Positions 12,939-24,115 are shown, numbered from the stretch's first letter. The stretch is 64,000 bases of DNA from an uncultured Pelagibacteraceae bacterium (GCA_902552185.1 CACDFZ010000002.1:87512-151511), one strand, 5' to 3'. A program made the numbers and translations. The notes: generated by a model from the sequence alone, not told the origin.

Positions 12939-13607
12939 TCATTTTAAAATGAGTTGATCTTTAATTCTATAATCAAAAATTGTATATTTTTCAAAATTAA
13001 TCTTTTGGTATATATCCATAAAATTTTTTAAACTAATGTCAAAATTCTTTACAGGTAATTTAATTACAACTTTATTTTTCAATAAAATATCCCATCTTCC
13101 TAAGTCGAAATAATAAAATGACTTAATTTTAGATATTGGAAAATTAATTTTCATTAAAATAGAATAAATTTTAAGAAAATTTTTTTGCTTACCAAAAATA
13201 TTAGGTAATTTTTCCAAATCTTTATTTTCAAAAAACTTAATTTTTTCCCCATCCCTAGTTAAATAATATTTTTCTCGTTTGTCATTAAGTATTGCTACTG
13301 CCTCTTTTTCATTGATAATAATTTGAAGCTTGGACGGGAAAATTTTTTTAAATTTCAGATAACTTATAAAATCATTATCATTTAATATTTTTTGAATTTT
13401 AATTTCATCTAAAATAAATAAACTTGAACCAAATAGTTCATTAAAAAATTGATTTTCTATTTTTTTTTTTTCGAGAAATTTAAGATTTTTAACTTCTATT
13501 TGTTTAATCTTAAAAAACTGAAATCCTAAATTTAAATTATTAGGATTAAATGTTGTAAGCATTATAATTAATAGAATTAATGATAAAACGGTTACGGTCT
13601 TTTTCAT
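12939..13607 (-). CDS. ftsQ: Cell division protein FtsQ
   Basis: N-terminal TM plus POTRA-like region; lies between ddl and ftsA. Confidence 0.75.
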   Translation of the reverse strand: MKKTVTVLSLILLIIMLTTFNPNNLNLGFQFFKIKQIEVKNLKFLEKKKIENQFFNELFGSSLFILDEIKIQKILNDNDFISYLKFKKIFPSKLQIIINEKEAVAILNDKREKYYLTRDGEKIKFFENKDLEKLPNIFGKQKNFLKIYSILMKINFPISKIKSFYYFDLGRWDILLKNKVVIKLPVKNFDISLKNFMDIYQKINFEKYTIFDYRIKDQLILK

Positions 13608-14548
13608 TTATTTAAACTTGCATCTAAAATTAATTTTTGAATAAGTTTTTTAAATGAAATTTTCTTGTAACTAGCTATTTCTGGAACCAAAGATAAATCT
13701 GTCATGCCTGGCTGAGTATTAATTTCCAACAGATAAAATTTATTATTATTAAATTTAAAATCTGATCTCGTCACCCCTCGACACCCTAGAATTTTATGCG
13801 TTCTTTGTGCGATTTTTAATACTTCATAATATTTTTTTTGGGGAATATTAGCTGGCATTATATGATCGGTTTTAGCCGATTTTGTGTATTTGGCTTTGTA
13901 ATCATAAAACTTTCTTTTTGGTTTTAATTCAATAGCTCCTAATGCTTTACCATTTAAAACTGCAACTTGAATTTCTTGCCCGCCAATAAAGTTCTCTATT
14001 ATCAATGTATCGTAAGTATTTAATAGAATATTTATATTTTTTTTTAAAGAAATAAAATTTTTACAAATTTTAACGCCAATACTTGATCCCTCGTTGTTTG
14101 GTTTGATTACCATTGGATATTCTAATTTTTTTATTTTTATAGCTCTTTTTAAATTTTTAAAAACATAGTTCCTTTTGTTTATAACCTCGTACTTTGGAGT
14201 TGTAATTTTATGTTTAACAAAAATTTTTTTTGATATTAATTTATTCATTGCGTTCATAGAAGATAACACCCCTGAATGAGTATAGGGAATCTTAGAATAT
14301 TCAAAAAAACTTTGTGCATAACCATCTTCGCCCTCTTCTCCATGAAGTGCATTAAAAATTATGTCTGAATTACTTTTTTTAATATCGAAAAATGATTTTT
14401 TTTTTGGATCAAATATATTTACCTTATAACCTAATTTTTTTATAGCGACTATACAAGCCTTTCCTGTTTTTAAACTTATTTCTCGTTCCCTTGAATTCCC
14501 GCCTAAAACTACTAAAATTTTTTTTTTAACCATTGTTATTTGTTTCAC
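13604..14548 (-). CDS. ddl: D-alanine--D-alanine ligase
   Basis: VLGGNSREREISLKTG, MVIKPNNEGSSIGV, LEINTQPGMTDLSLVPE. Confidence 0.95.
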   Translation of the reverse strand: MKQITMVKKKILVVLGGNSREREISLKTGKACIVAIKKLGYKVNIFDPKKKSFFDIKKSNSDIIFNALHGEEGEDGYAQSFFEYSKIPYTHSGVLSSMNAMNKLISKKIFVKHKITTPKYEVINKRNYVFKNLKRAIKIKKLEYPMVIKPNNEGSSIGVKICKNFISLKKNINILLNTYDTLIIENFIGGQEIQVAVLNGKALGAIELKPKRKFYDYKAKYTKSAKTDHIMPANIPQKKYYEVLKIAQRTHKILGCRGVTRSDFKFNNNKFYLLEINTQPGMTDLSLVPEIASYKKISFKKLIQKLILDASLNK

Positions 14549-15440
14549 CTATTATTTTAAGCTCTAATTCTAATTTAACATTATGTTTTTGGAATACTTT
14601 TTGTCTTACTGACTCAATTAATTTTTCAATATCTTTGGACGATGCTCCTCCCTCATTCACAAAAAAATTACAATGTTTTTTTGATATACTTGCTTTACCA
14701 AATGATAAAAGGTTGCAGTTAGAGTCTTTAATCAACTCCCACGCTTTTTTATCTTTTGGATTTTTAAAAGTACTACCACAAGTTTTAATTTGGCTTGGTT
14801 GAGAATTTTTTTTATTTTTAACATAATTTTTAATTTTTTCATTAATCAAACTTTTATCACCGGCTTTTGCATGGAGTTTGGCTGAAAGAATTATTAAATT
14901 TTGAGGCAAATTAGTGCCTCGATAACCAAATTTGATTTGATCCCTTTTAAATTCTTTTAAATTACAATTAAAATCTATTGTTTTAATTGAAATCAGTATA
15001 TTGGAGATTTCATCCCCATAACATCCGCTATTCATTATTATTGCGCCACCTATTGAGCCTGGAATACAGGATAAAAATTCAAAATTAGCAATCGAATGAT
15101 CAGCAGCAAATCTAGATAAAGTTTTATCTAAAGTTCCGGCTCCTACTTCCAAAATATTTTTCTCAACTCTATTAATATATGAAAATTTAGGACTTAATTT
15201 TATTACTACTCCATTAAAACCGCCATCTCTAACTAAAGTATTAGATCCAGCGCCTAGGCATATTATTTTATGAAGATTTTTAATAGTTCTCAAAAAGTCT
15301 ATTAACTGTTCAATGCTATCTGGTTTAAAAAAAATTTCTGCTGGGCCGCCAAGATTAAACCAACTATATTTGGATAAGTTTTCTTTAAAAGATATATTTT
15401 TTCCAAATTTAACTAATAGTTTATTCTTTTCTAATTTCAT
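14526..15440 (-). CDS. murB: UDP-N-acetylenolpyruvoylglucosamine reductase
   Basis: NLGGPAE, LGAGSNTLVRDGGF, GSIGGAIIMNSGCYG, GSTFKNP. Confidence 0.95.
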   Translation of the reverse strand: MKLEKNKLLVKFGKNISFKENLSKYSWFNLGGPAEIFFKPDSIEQLIDFLRTIKNLHKIICLGAGSNTLVRDGGFNGVVIKLSPKFSYINRVEKNILEVGAGTLDKTLSRFAADHSIANFEFLSCIPGSIGGAIIMNSGCYGDEISNILISIKTIDFNCNLKEFKRDQIKFGYRGTNLPQNLIILSAKLHAKAGDKSLINEKIKNYVKNKKNSQPSQIKTCGSTFKNPKDKKAWELIKDSNCNLLSFGKASISKKHCNFFVNEGGASSKDIEKLIESVRQKVFQKHNVKLELELKIIGETNNNG

Positions 15441-16831
15441 AATGATAATTTTAAATTTCTCATCCAGTTTGATATTGATCCAGCCCCCATACCAATAATG
15501 ATTTCATTTTTAATTAAATTTTTTTTGAAAAAATTTTTAAAATCCTTTTCATTTTTAATGATGATAACTTCAACGCTGGAATTAAGAGAAATCATTTTAC
15601 CAAACTTTACCAGATCAAACTTATTTACCATTTTTTCACCAGCAGAATAAATAGGACATAAAATAACTCTATCTGAAAATTTAAATGATTTTGAGAATTT
15701 TTTTTTTAACAAATTCACCCGACTAAATCTATGAGGTTGAAATACTGAGGTGATTTTTTTTTTATTAGCAACTTTTTTTATTCCCTCCAGAACAGAATAA
15801 ATTTCTGTTGGATGATGGGCATAATCATCGTAAAATTCATTTTCATTTTTTTCAAATATTTTTGTCATTCTTCTTTGAACTCCTGTGAAATTAAGCAAGG
15901 CACTTTTAATTGTCTCTATTTTAATACCTAAATTTAGGCATACACTAATAGCAGCTACAGAATTTAATATGTTGTGTTTGCCAATTAGATTTACAATTAT
16001 ATTTTTAAAAACCTTTTTTTTCCCTAAAAAATTTTTTACATTTAAATCAAATTTACAGTTTTTATTATTATATTTTGGTTTTATAATTTGATAATCCGCA
16101 GATGAAGCAAAGCCATAAGTTAAAATATTTTTTGTTTTGATTTTTTTTTGGATTTTTTTTATATTTTTATCATCTATGCATATAATACATTTACCTATTG
16201 GGGGAGTTTTGTTTATAAAGTGTAAAAAACTATCCTCTAGATTTTTATAATTTTTGTAATAATCCATATGCTCGTAATCAATATTTGTTACTATAGAATA
16301 ATTAATAGGAAGTTTTAGGAAACTTCCGTCTGACTCGTCCGCTTCTAGAACGGCCCATTCACCCTTTCCATGTTTTGCATTATTTTTAATAGAATTAATT
16401 ACACCGCCATTTATTATTGTTGGATCTAATTTAGACTTTAATAGTATTTTTGAAACTAACGATGTGGTTGTTGTTTTTCCATGTGAGCCAGAAATAATTA
16501 TATTTTTTTTTAATGAAACAATGTTAGCAAGCACATCTACTCTCTCATAAATTGGTAATTTTCTTTTTTTTGCCTCTTTAACTTCTTGGTTATTGCTTTT
16601 AATTGCTGATGACTTAACCAAAATAGTTGCGTCTTTTATATTTTTTTTCTTCTGACTAAGAAAAAACTTAATTCCCAATCTTTTGCAATTCTCAATATTT
16701 TTATTCATGCTGATATCACTTCCTTGAACTTTAAAACCCATTATTTTCATAATTTGGGCAAGCCCGCTCATACCAATACCGCCCATTCCAATAAAGTGTA
16801 TAATTTCTTTTTGACCAATATTAATTTTCAT
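15437..16831 (-). CDS. murC: UDP-N-acetylmuramate--L-alanine ligase
   Basis: HFIGMGGIGMSGLA, SGSHGKTTTT, YDDYAHHPTEI. Confidence 0.96.
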   Translation of the reverse strand: MKINIGQKEIIHFIGMGGIGMSGLAQIMKIMGFKVQGSDISMNKNIENCKRLGIKFFLSQKKKNIKDATILVKSSAIKSNNQEVKEAKKRKLPIYERVDVLANIVSLKKNIIISGSHGKTTTTSLVSKILLKSKLDPTIINGGVINSIKNNAKHGKGEWAVLEADESDGSFLKLPINYSIVTNIDYEHMDYYKNYKNLEDSFLHFINKTPPIGKCIICIDDKNIKKIQKKIKTKNILTYGFASSADYQIIKPKYNNKNCKFDLNVKNFLGKKKVFKNIIVNLIGKHNILNSVAAISVCLNLGIKIETIKSALLNFTGVQRRMTKIFEKNENEFYDDYAHHPTEIYSVLEGIKKVANKKKITSVFQPHRFSRVNLLKKKFSKSFKFSDRVILCPIYSAGEKMVNKFDLVKFGKMISLNSSVEVIIIKNEKDFKNFFKKNLIKNEIIIGMGAGSISNWMRNLKLSL

Positions 16832-17912
16832 AAAAAAGTTCTGTTATTTCTCTTCTAATAATTGCAAATACATTCTTATCAGAGTGCTTCTTCTGATTTG
16901 ATTCAATCGACTTTAACATTGATTTATCGTTATGTATTGATTGAAGTAAATCAAATAGACCAATATCTATATCTTTTTCTTCTAACATAATACCAAAACC
17001 TTTTTCACTAAAATATTGAGCATTTTTTAATTGATGATTCTCTGATGATGATGCAAGCGGTATTGAAATGAAAGGAATTTTACAATTCAACAACTCAGCT
17101 AAAGCAGAGGAGCCTGCTCTCGTAATGACTAAATTTGCCAAATTATAATATTTAATAATATCAAAAGTAAAATTAAAAAGTTCGTAGCTTAAATTATTAT
17201 TATTATATTTTTGTTGTAATTCAATTTTTTGCTCACTCAAACATTGTTGGTAAATTTTAAGATTTATTTTATTTTTTTTACATTTTATGAATATATCTGG
17301 TAATTTTTCAGCAAAAACCTTCGCGGCCTGACTTCCGCCTAAGACTAATATATTCAATTTTTTAAGTGTTTCATCTTTACTGGTTATTGAATAATTAAGA
17401 ATATTTTCTCTTAAAATATTTCCTATGATTATAGTTTTACTTTTATATTTTATATTTATTCCTTGAATATCTTCATAAGAAACAAAGATTTTTTTTGCAA
17501 AAGGTGTCAAATATCTGTTAGCTTTTCCAATTAATAGATTATTTTCATAAATCACAAACGGAATTCTTAGTATCACGCCTGCTAAACAGACTGGAAAAGA
17601 AGCATAACCACCCATTCCAAATATAAATTTAGGTTTTTTTTTGATAAGAAAAAATAATGAGTTAAAAATAGCTAATATTATTTTTAAAATTGATACTAGT
17701 ATATTTTTTTTATTTAGGGTCGAACTATTAATTAAAAATGTTTTTTGAAAATATTTTTCATCAATAAATTTTAAACCTCTTTTGTCAGTAGTAATAATCG
17801 AATTAAATCCATTTTTATTAAAAAAATCAGCTAAACTTACAGCAGGAAAAATATGTCCACCAGTGCCTCCTGTTGCTATAATTATATTCCCCTTTAAATC
17901 ACTCATTTTCAA
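16821..17912 (-). CDS. murG: UDP-N-acetylglucosamine--LPS/lipid II GlcNAc transferase MurG
   Basis: ATGGTGGHIFPAVSLA, VLGGSQAAKVF, RAGSSALAELL. Confidence 0.95.
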   Translation of the reverse strand: MKMSDLKGNIIIATGGTGGHIFPAVSLADFFNKNGFNSIITTDKRGLKFIDEKYFQKTFLINSSTLNKKNILVSILKIILAIFNSLFFLIKKKPKFIFGMGGYASFPVCLAGVILRIPFVIYENNLLIGKANRYLTPFAKKIFVSYEDIQGINIKYKSKTIIIGNILRENILNYSITSKDETLKKLNILVLGGSQAAKVFAEKLPDIFIKCKKNKINLKIYQQCLSEQKIELQQKYNNNNLSYELFNFTFDIIKYYNLANLVITRAGSSALAELLNCKIPFISIPLASSSENHQLKNAQYFSEKGFGIMLEEKDIDIGLFDLLQSIHNDKSMLKSIESNQKKHSDKNVFAIIRREITELFYEN

Positions 17913-19026
17913 ATCTATTTTTTGTAAAATTTAGAATAACCCCGGCCAGAATAGAGCTTCCTATTAAAGAAGATCCCCCATAACTCAAAAAAGGTAAAGT
18001 CATACCTGTTGTTGGTAACAAACTAGTGTTTACACCCACATGTATGAAAGTTTGAAAAATTAGCAAAGACGATAGTCCACATAAAGCAATTTTTGAATTT
18101 TCATTAGAAGTTTTAAAGCAATTTTTTATTATTTTATAAGAAATATATAAAAAGATAGTTATTACTATTATTGATACAATAGAACCAAACTCTTCTGCGA
18201 TTACAGCTATTATATAATCTGTATGGGCTTCAGGCACACTTTCTTTTAAAATGCCTTCTCCCATACCTCGGCCTGTAAGTCCTCCTTGTTTTATTGCGGC
18301 TAAAGCTTTATCTGTTTGGAAATTATCTCCCTTAGTTGGATCAAAATAAATGTTTAATCTTTGTATTATATAACCAAATTTTTCAGGAAAAATTACTAAA
18401 AGAGAAATTGAACAAATAATTAATAAACCAAAAAGAAGAAGAATGTACCCTATCTTAATTCCAGAAATAAATAATAAAGAAACCCAAGTTGTTATTAATA
18501 AAATCGATTGACCAACATCTGGCTGATTTAAAAGTAAGATTAATATCATAGATAAAAGCATTAGGCTTAGAAAATATTTATACTTAAGATTTTTATCTTT
18601 ACCACTGGCAATGATGTTTGCAGTAATTAAAACAAAAAAAGGTTTAATTAATTCTATTGGTTGTAAACGAAAAATAATTAAATCAAGCCATCTTTTTGCA
18701 CCTTTAATTTCAACACCAATAAAATGAACTAAAATTAGCAATATTAAGGACATTACAAAAATAGGTAAAATCAATTTTTTTAAAAAAGATAATTTTATGT
18801 AAGAAATATAAAACATAACAAAAATGGCAAAAGTAGAAAAAATTAAGTGCCTCGAAAAATAATGATAAAAATCTTTATTAAGTCTTTCCCCAGCTAATGA
18901 TGATGTTGAAGAAAATGAAAAAAAAATTCCCAAGAAAAATAAAACTAAAAAACTGAAAAGAATATTTTTATCAATATTTCTCCAATAGTCGCTAATTCTC
19001 TCTGGATTAATTAAATTTTTTAGCAT
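17899..19026 (-). CDS. ftsW: Lipid II polymerase / division protein FtsW (SEDS)
   Basis: Multi-TM SEDS signatures; GGLTGRGMGEG, EAHTDYIIAVIAEEFG, LPFLSYGGSS. Confidence 0.94.
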   Translation of the reverse strand: MLKNLINPERISDYWRNIDKNILFSFLVLFFLGIFFSFSSTSSLAGERLNKDFYHYFSRHLIFSTFAIFVMFYISYIKLSFLKKLILPIFVMSLILLILVHFIGVEIKGAKRWLDLIIFRLQPIELIKPFFVLITANIIASGKDKNLKYKYFLSLMLLSMILILLLNQPDVGQSILLITTWVSLLFISGIKIGYILLLFGLLIICSISLLVIFPEKFGYIIQRLNIYFDPTKGDNFQTDKALAAIKQGGLTGRGMGEGILKESVPEAHTDYIIAVIAEEFGSIVSIIVITIFLYISYKIIKNCFKTSNENSKIALCGLSSLLIFQTFIHVGVNTSLLPTTGMTLPFLSYGGSSLIGSSILAGVILNFTKNRFENE

Positions 19027-20281
19027 AATAATTTACTAAATATTTAAATTTTTCTCCTCTCTCTACAAAGTTTGTAAATTGATCATAAGAAGCACTTGCA
19101 GGACTAAATAAAAAAGTAATCTTTTTTTTTTTCTCAAAAGATTTAAAAATTTTATTTATTGCCTCTTTTAAATTTTTAGCTACTTCATATTTAATTTTAT
19201 TATGTAAATGTTTTACAAAGAAACTTTTATGCTTACCTATGATATAAGCTTTAATAATTTTTTTCTTGTATTTATTGATCTTAATTTTATCATTTTTTTT
19301 TGGCTGACCGCCAGTTATCCAAACGATATTGTTATTTGATTTAAGAGCATATTTTGTAGACTCAAAAGAGGTTGCTTTTGAGTCATTTATAAAAATGCTT
19401 TTACCTAATTTAAGAAATATTTCATGTCTATGTGGTAAACCACTGAAAGTTGTTAACGATTTTAAAAATTTTTTCTTATTAATTTGAAAAAGCTTGGTGA
19501 TAAAATATGCGAACATTACGTTATCTTTATTGGCTTCAAGCTGAAGATATCTATTTTGATGCTTTTCAAATTTAATATCATTTTTTTTTAAAAATCTCAG
19601 TTTTCCTCTGAAGTTATTTTTTTTGTAAATTTTTTTAAGATTGATATCGTTTAAATATGCAATATCATTTTTTGTTTGATTGTTAAAAATTTTAATTTTT
19701 GACTTTATATAATTTTTTTTCGTTCCATGCCAATCAAGATGATCTTGTGAAATGTTAAGCACTGCTGCACAATATGGTTTAATAAAATTTGAATACTCTA
19801 ATTGAAAAGAGGATGCTTCAATAACATAAATACAATCTTTTTCAAATTTTAAATCTAGAACTGGTTTTCCTATATTTCCAGCTAATTTATTTTTAATTTT
19901 ATTTTTTTTTAAAATATGATGAATTAAAGAGCATGTAGTTGATTTGCCATTTGTTCCAGTTATTATAATCGATTTTTTTACCTTATTCTTTAAAAAGAAT
20001 AAGTCTAAATCTGTTATAATTTTTTTTTTGTGTTTTACTAGAAGCTTTTTAAATTTTGATTTTTTAATATTTATTCCAGGACTTAAAATAATATAATTTA
20101 CAGTATTTAATTTTGTCCTAAAATTTTTTTTTAATTTTAAATTTTTTTTAAATAAATTATCATCCCACATTGAGATTTTGTTGACTTTATTTTTTTTTAA
20201 AAATTTTACTACGGACTTACCTGTAAGCCCTAAACCGTAAACGGCAAAACTTTTATCATTAAAATTAAATGATCCACGCAT
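19007..20281 (-). CDS. murD: UDP-N-acetylmuramoyl-L-alanine--D-glutamate ligase
   Basis: YGLGLTGKSVVKFL, ITGTNGKSTTCSLI, LPHRHE, NDSKATS. Confidence 0.95.
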   Translation of the reverse strand: MRGSFNFNDKSFAVYGLGLTGKSVVKFLKKNKVNKISMWDDNLFKKNLKLKKNFRTKLNTVNYIILSPGINIKKSKFKKLLVKHKKKIITDLDLFFLKNKVKKSIIITGTNGKSTTCSLIHHILKKNKIKNKLAGNIGKPVLDLKFEKDCIYVIEASSFQLEYSNFIKPYCAAVLNISQDHLDWHGTKKNYIKSKIKIFNNQTKNDIAYLNDINLKKIYKKNNFRGKLRFLKKNDIKFEKHQNRYLQLEANKDNVMFAYFITKLFQINKKKFLKSLTTFSGLPHRHEIFLKLGKSIFINDSKATSFESTKYALKSNNNIVWITGGQPKKNDKIKINKYKKKIIKAYIIGKHKSFFVKHLHNKIKYEVAKNLKEAINKIFKSFEKKKKITFLFSPASASYDQFTNFVERGEKFKYLVNYYAKKFN

Positions 20282-21366
20282 TATCTTAATTTAAGTGTTG
20301 CTAGTCCAATTAAAGCCAAAATAATAGCAATGATCCAAAATCTTATGACTATTGTGGACTCCGCCCAACCCTTTTTTTCAAAATGATGATGAATGGGAGC
20401 CATCATAAAAACTCTTTTCCCAGTAAGTTTAAAAGATATTACTTGTATTATTACAGAAACAGTTTCCAGAACAAACAGTCCTCCAATAATTGCAAGAACA
20501 ATTTCATGTTTAACAATTATTGCAACTGCTGCCAAAGAGCCTCCCAAAGATAAAGATCCAGTGTCCCCCATGAAAATTTTTGCTGGTGGAGCATTATACC
20601 AAAGAAAACCTAGACAAGATCCCACAATTGCTCCACAAAAAATTGCAGTTTCACCAACTCCAGGAATATATTGAATCTGCAAATATTCAGAAAAGATAAT
20701 ATTTCCAACTACATAACTAATAAATGTAAATGAGAGCGCCACTAACATAATAGGAACGGTAGCTAAACCATCTAATCCGTCTGTTAAATTTACAGCATTT
20801 GATGAACCAATAATAACAAATAAACCAAACGGTATAAAAAATATTCCAAGATCCAATATTAAATTTTTAAAAAAAGGAAAATAAATATTATTAATATATT
20901 CATGATCTGAAAAAAAAATTAATATTGTTAAAGTAATAAAACCAATTATAAATTGACCAATAAATTTAAGTTTTGAATTTAATCCAATAGAATTTCTATA
21001 TTTTATTTTTAATAAATCATCTATAAAACCCAATGTTCCTAGGCTAATAGAGATAAATATCAATGTCCAAATATATATATTTTTAAGGTCTGCCCATATA
21101 AGTGTGCTGGTTAACATTCCAATTATAATTATAATTCCACCCATTGTTGGCGTACCAGATTTTTTTACAATATGATCAATAGGTCCATCTTGTCTTATAG
21201 GACCAGTAATATCCATTTTTGAGAAAAATTTAATTAGGGGTCCTCCTATCAGAAAAACAATTATTAGTGACGTCATTAAAGACAAGCCAGTTCTAAATGT
21301 AAGATATTTAAAAACATTTAAAAACGAATACTGATCAACAAGTGAAGTTAAAAATTCAAATAGCAT
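20281..21366 (-). CDS. mraY: Phospho-N-acetylmuramoyl-pentapeptide transferase
   Basis: GTPTMGG, GFIDD, NLTDGLDGLA, FMGDTGSL, MAPIHHHFE. Confidence 0.97.
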   Translation of the reverse strand: MLFEFLTSLVDQYSFLNVFKYLTFRTGLSLMTSLIIVFLIGGPLIKFFSKMDITGPIRQDGPIDHIVKKSGTPTMGGIIIIIGMLTSTLIWADLKNIYIWTLIFISISLGTLGFIDDLLKIKYRNSIGLNSKLKFIGQFIIGFITLTILIFFSDHEYINNIYFPFFKNLILDLGIFFIPFGLFVIIGSSNAVNLTDGLDGLATVPIMLVALSFTFISYVVGNIIFSEYLQIQYIPGVGETAIFCGAIVGSCLGFLWYNAPPAKIFMGDTGSLSLGGSLAAVAIIVKHEIVLAIIGGLFVLETVSVIIQVISFKLTGKRVFMMAPIHHHFEKKGWAESTIVIRFWIIAIILALIGLATLKLR

Positions 21367-24115
21367 TTATTCTCCCTTTGGTTAAATTCTCAGTAATTTT
21401 TTTTAATCCTGTGGCATTAGAACCTTTTATCATCAAATAATCGTTATTTTGCAAAATTGGAAGTAATATTTCTTTAAAATCAGATTTTTCTTGTAAAATA
21501 TTACCTCGTTTATTTTTATTCACATTTTTATAAGTATTCATTATGTGCTCTCCATGAATAAATATTTTTTTTATCTTAGAGTGATTTATAATCGGGGATA
21601 AACTCTCATGTAAAGTTTTGGACTTACTTCCTAACTCTAACATATCTCCCAGCAAGATATATTTTTGACTTTTATTATTTAAACTTGATAAATTCAAAAT
21701 AGACTGTTTCATGGATAATGGATTTGCATTGTAACTTTCATCTATTAAATTAAAATTTAATTTTTTATATTGAATTTTATAAATTTTACCTCTTCCCTCT
21801 AAAACTTTAATATCTTTAATTTTATCTTTTATTTTATCGACGTTTAAATTTAAAATTTCTAACACTGCTATTGCGAAAGCTATATTTTTAACATTTTGAT
21901 TTTTGATTTTAATTTTATATTCCTTTCTAAATGATTTAATTGTTAATAATTTATATTTAGGAAATTTTTTAATTTTAATTATTTTAATGTCTGATTTTTT
22001 ATTATATCCAATAGAAATTACCCTGATATTTCTTTTTTTTGCTTTAGATTTAAAATAATTGAAAAATTTATTATCACTATCGATTACTAAACAGCCAGAA
22101 GTTGCAATATTATCAATAATTTCTCCTTTAGCTTTTGCAATATGATTTAGATTTTTAAAATTTTCGATATGTGCCTCAGCTATATTTGTAATAATTGCAA
22201 TATTGGGTTTAACAAGTTTTGAAAGATTATATATTTCACCTTTTTTACTCATTCCTATTTCAAAAACTCCGTATTCGTGCTCTTGTTCAAGATTACAAAG
22301 GCTTAGTGGTACTCCGTACGAATTATTAAATGATCTTGGTGAAAAATATGTATCACCATATCTCTTTAGTAAGTTTCCAATTAAATCTTTAACCGTAGTT
22401 TTGCCTGAGCTACCAGTTACAGCAATAATTTTTCCATTTGTGTAATTTCTTTTAAGAATAGCTAATTTTTTTAAACAATCGTAAGTATTACTAACTTTGA
22501 TAAATTTATTTTTTGAGATTCTGTTAAAATTTTTTGATATTACGCAATAACTTGCTCCTTTTAAAATAGCCTCATTTAAATAGTTATGTCCGTCATTATT
22601 TTTTCCTTTTATTGCAAAAAATAAATTTCCTTTTTTTACTGTCTTGGAGTCTATAGAAACTCCATTGAAGCCTTTACTCAATTTTCGATTTATTATTTTT
22701 TTTATTAAAAAATTATTTTGTTGGGAATTGATTGCTTTTTTTGTTTTATCTTTTTTATTTTTAAATCTTTTAATAATTTCAAAATCAGAGATTTTATATT
22801 TTTTTCTTCCATAATCCTGGATATTCTCATGACCTTTACCTGCTATTAAAATTATTTCGTTTGAAATTGAATTTTTAATAGCTAAATGAACTGCAGAAGT
22901 TCTATTTCCTACCTCTATGACTTTTTCTTTTTTTATATGTTTCATGATTGCTTTTCTAATTAATTTTGGTTTTTCTCTTCTCGGATTATCATCAGTGACA
23001 TAAATTTTATTACAAAGACTATTTACAATTTTGCCCATCTTTTCTCTTTTTCTTTTGTCTCTTTCCCCTCCACAACCAAATATTATCGTTACGTCTTTTT
23101 TAAAGTGTGTTTTCAGAGAAGCTATAGCAGAATTAATTGCATCGGGAGTATGAGCAAAATCTATAAATACCTTCGTATTATCAGGATATTCTTTTACTAG
23201 TTCTAATCTTCCCTTAACGCTTTTCAATTTACTTATACATTTAGAAATTTTTTTTTTGTTTAAGCCAAGTATTTCACAAGCTTTGATCGCCATTAATAAG
23301 TTTTTTTTTTGAAAGTTTCCAATTGGCTTAAATTGATTTAAATCATAATCTTTTTTTGAATAGTCAATGTATATTTTTTTCAATTTTTTTTTTTTTGCGA
23401 TCTTGTCTAATTTTTTTAATTCTGGAATAGCCTTATCAGTAATAATATAATTACCTTTTTTTAATAACTTTCTAAATAGTATCAATTTAGAATTAAAATA
23501 ATTTTTCATTGATTTGTGATAATCCATATGATCTTGACTTAAATTAGTGAAAATTCCAGCTTTAAAATTTATTCCGTTTAGTCTGCCTTGATTTAGACCA
23601 TGGCTGGAAGCTTCTAACAAAACGTTATCAATTTTTTTTTCTTTTAAATTATTAAGTTCTTTATGAAGATTAATTATGTCTGGACTTGTAAGATTAATTT
23701 TTTTAATTTTTTTTGTTTTTATTCCTAGAGTACCAATAGTTGCTACAGAAAAACTGTTTAATGTTAATATTTGATGAAAAAAATCTGCAACTGAACTTTT
23801 TCCATTGGTGCCTGTTACTGCAATTATATTTTTTGGTTTTAATTTATAAAATTTAGAACAAATTTTTCCTAATAAATCTCTAATGTTATTTGTTTTAATA
23901 ATTTTAAAATTTCCTTTGACTTTTTTCGTTGAAATAACCGCACAAGCGCCTCGTTTTAAGGCATGATTTATAAATTTTTCACCATTGTTTTGTGATCCTT
24001 TTAAAGCAAAAAATAAATCACCTTTTTTTAGTTTTCTAGTATCCGAAGAAAGTCCTTTAACTTCTATATTTGAGAGTTTGCTTGAACAATTTTTAATTAG
24101 TTTTTTTAACAACAT
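21356..24115 (-). CDS. murE-murF: MurE-MurF fusion (UDP-MurNAc-tripeptide synthetase + D-Ala-D-Ala ligase)
   Basis: Single 919-aa ORF with two complete Mur ligase modules: VTGTNGKSSVADFF and DDNPRREKP (MurE), then IDSKTVKKGNLFFAIKG and VTGSSGKTTVKDL, DESYNANP (MurF). Confidence 0.93.
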   Translation of the reverse strand: MLLKKLIKNCSSKLSNIEVKGLSSDTRKLKKGDLFFALKGSQNNGEKFINHALKRGACAVISTKKVKGNFKIIKTNNIRDLLGKICSKFYKLKPKNIIAVTGTNGKSSVADFFHQILTLNSFSVATIGTLGIKTKKIKKINLTSPDIINLHKELNNLKEKKIDNVLLEASSHGLNQGRLNGINFKAGIFTNLSQDHMDYHKSMKNYFNSKLILFRKLLKKGNYIITDKAIPELKKLDKIAKKKKLKKIYIDYSKKDYDLNQFKPIGNFQKKNLLMAIKACEILGLNKKKISKCISKLKSVKGRLELVKEYPDNTKVFIDFAHTPDAINSAIASLKTHFKKDVTIIFGCGGERDKRKREKMGKIVNSLCNKIYVTDDNPRREKPKLIRKAIMKHIKKEKVIEVGNRTSAVHLAIKNSISNEIILIAGKGHENIQDYGRKKYKISDFEIIKRFKNKKDKTKKAINSQQNNFLIKKIINRKLSKGFNGVSIDSKTVKKGNLFFAIKGKNNDGHNYLNEAILKGASYCVISKNFNRISKNKFIKVSNTYDCLKKLAILKRNYTNGKIIAVTGSSGKTTVKDLIGNLLKRYGDTYFSPRSFNNSYGVPLSLCNLEQEHEYGVFEIGMSKKGEIYNLSKLVKPNIAIITNIAEAHIENFKNLNHIAKAKGEIIDNIATSGCLVIDSDNKFFNYFKSKAKKRNIRVISIGYNKKSDIKIIKIKKFPKYKLLTIKSFRKEYKIKIKNQNVKNIAFAIAVLEILNLNVDKIKDKIKDIKVLEGRGKIYKIQYKKLNFNLIDESYNANPLSMKQSILNLSSLNNKSQKYILLGDMLELGSKSKTLHESLSPIINHSKIKKIFIHGEHIMNTYKNVNKNKRGNILQEKSDFKEILLPILQNNDYLMIKGSNATGLKKITENLTKGRINAI

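Noticed and set aside
21356-24115. Possibility that the long Mur ORF is a frameshift artefact
   Set aside because: Both modules are complete with intact motifs and a continuous linker in one frame; a missing stop alone cannot be excluded without reads, so kept as a fusion.
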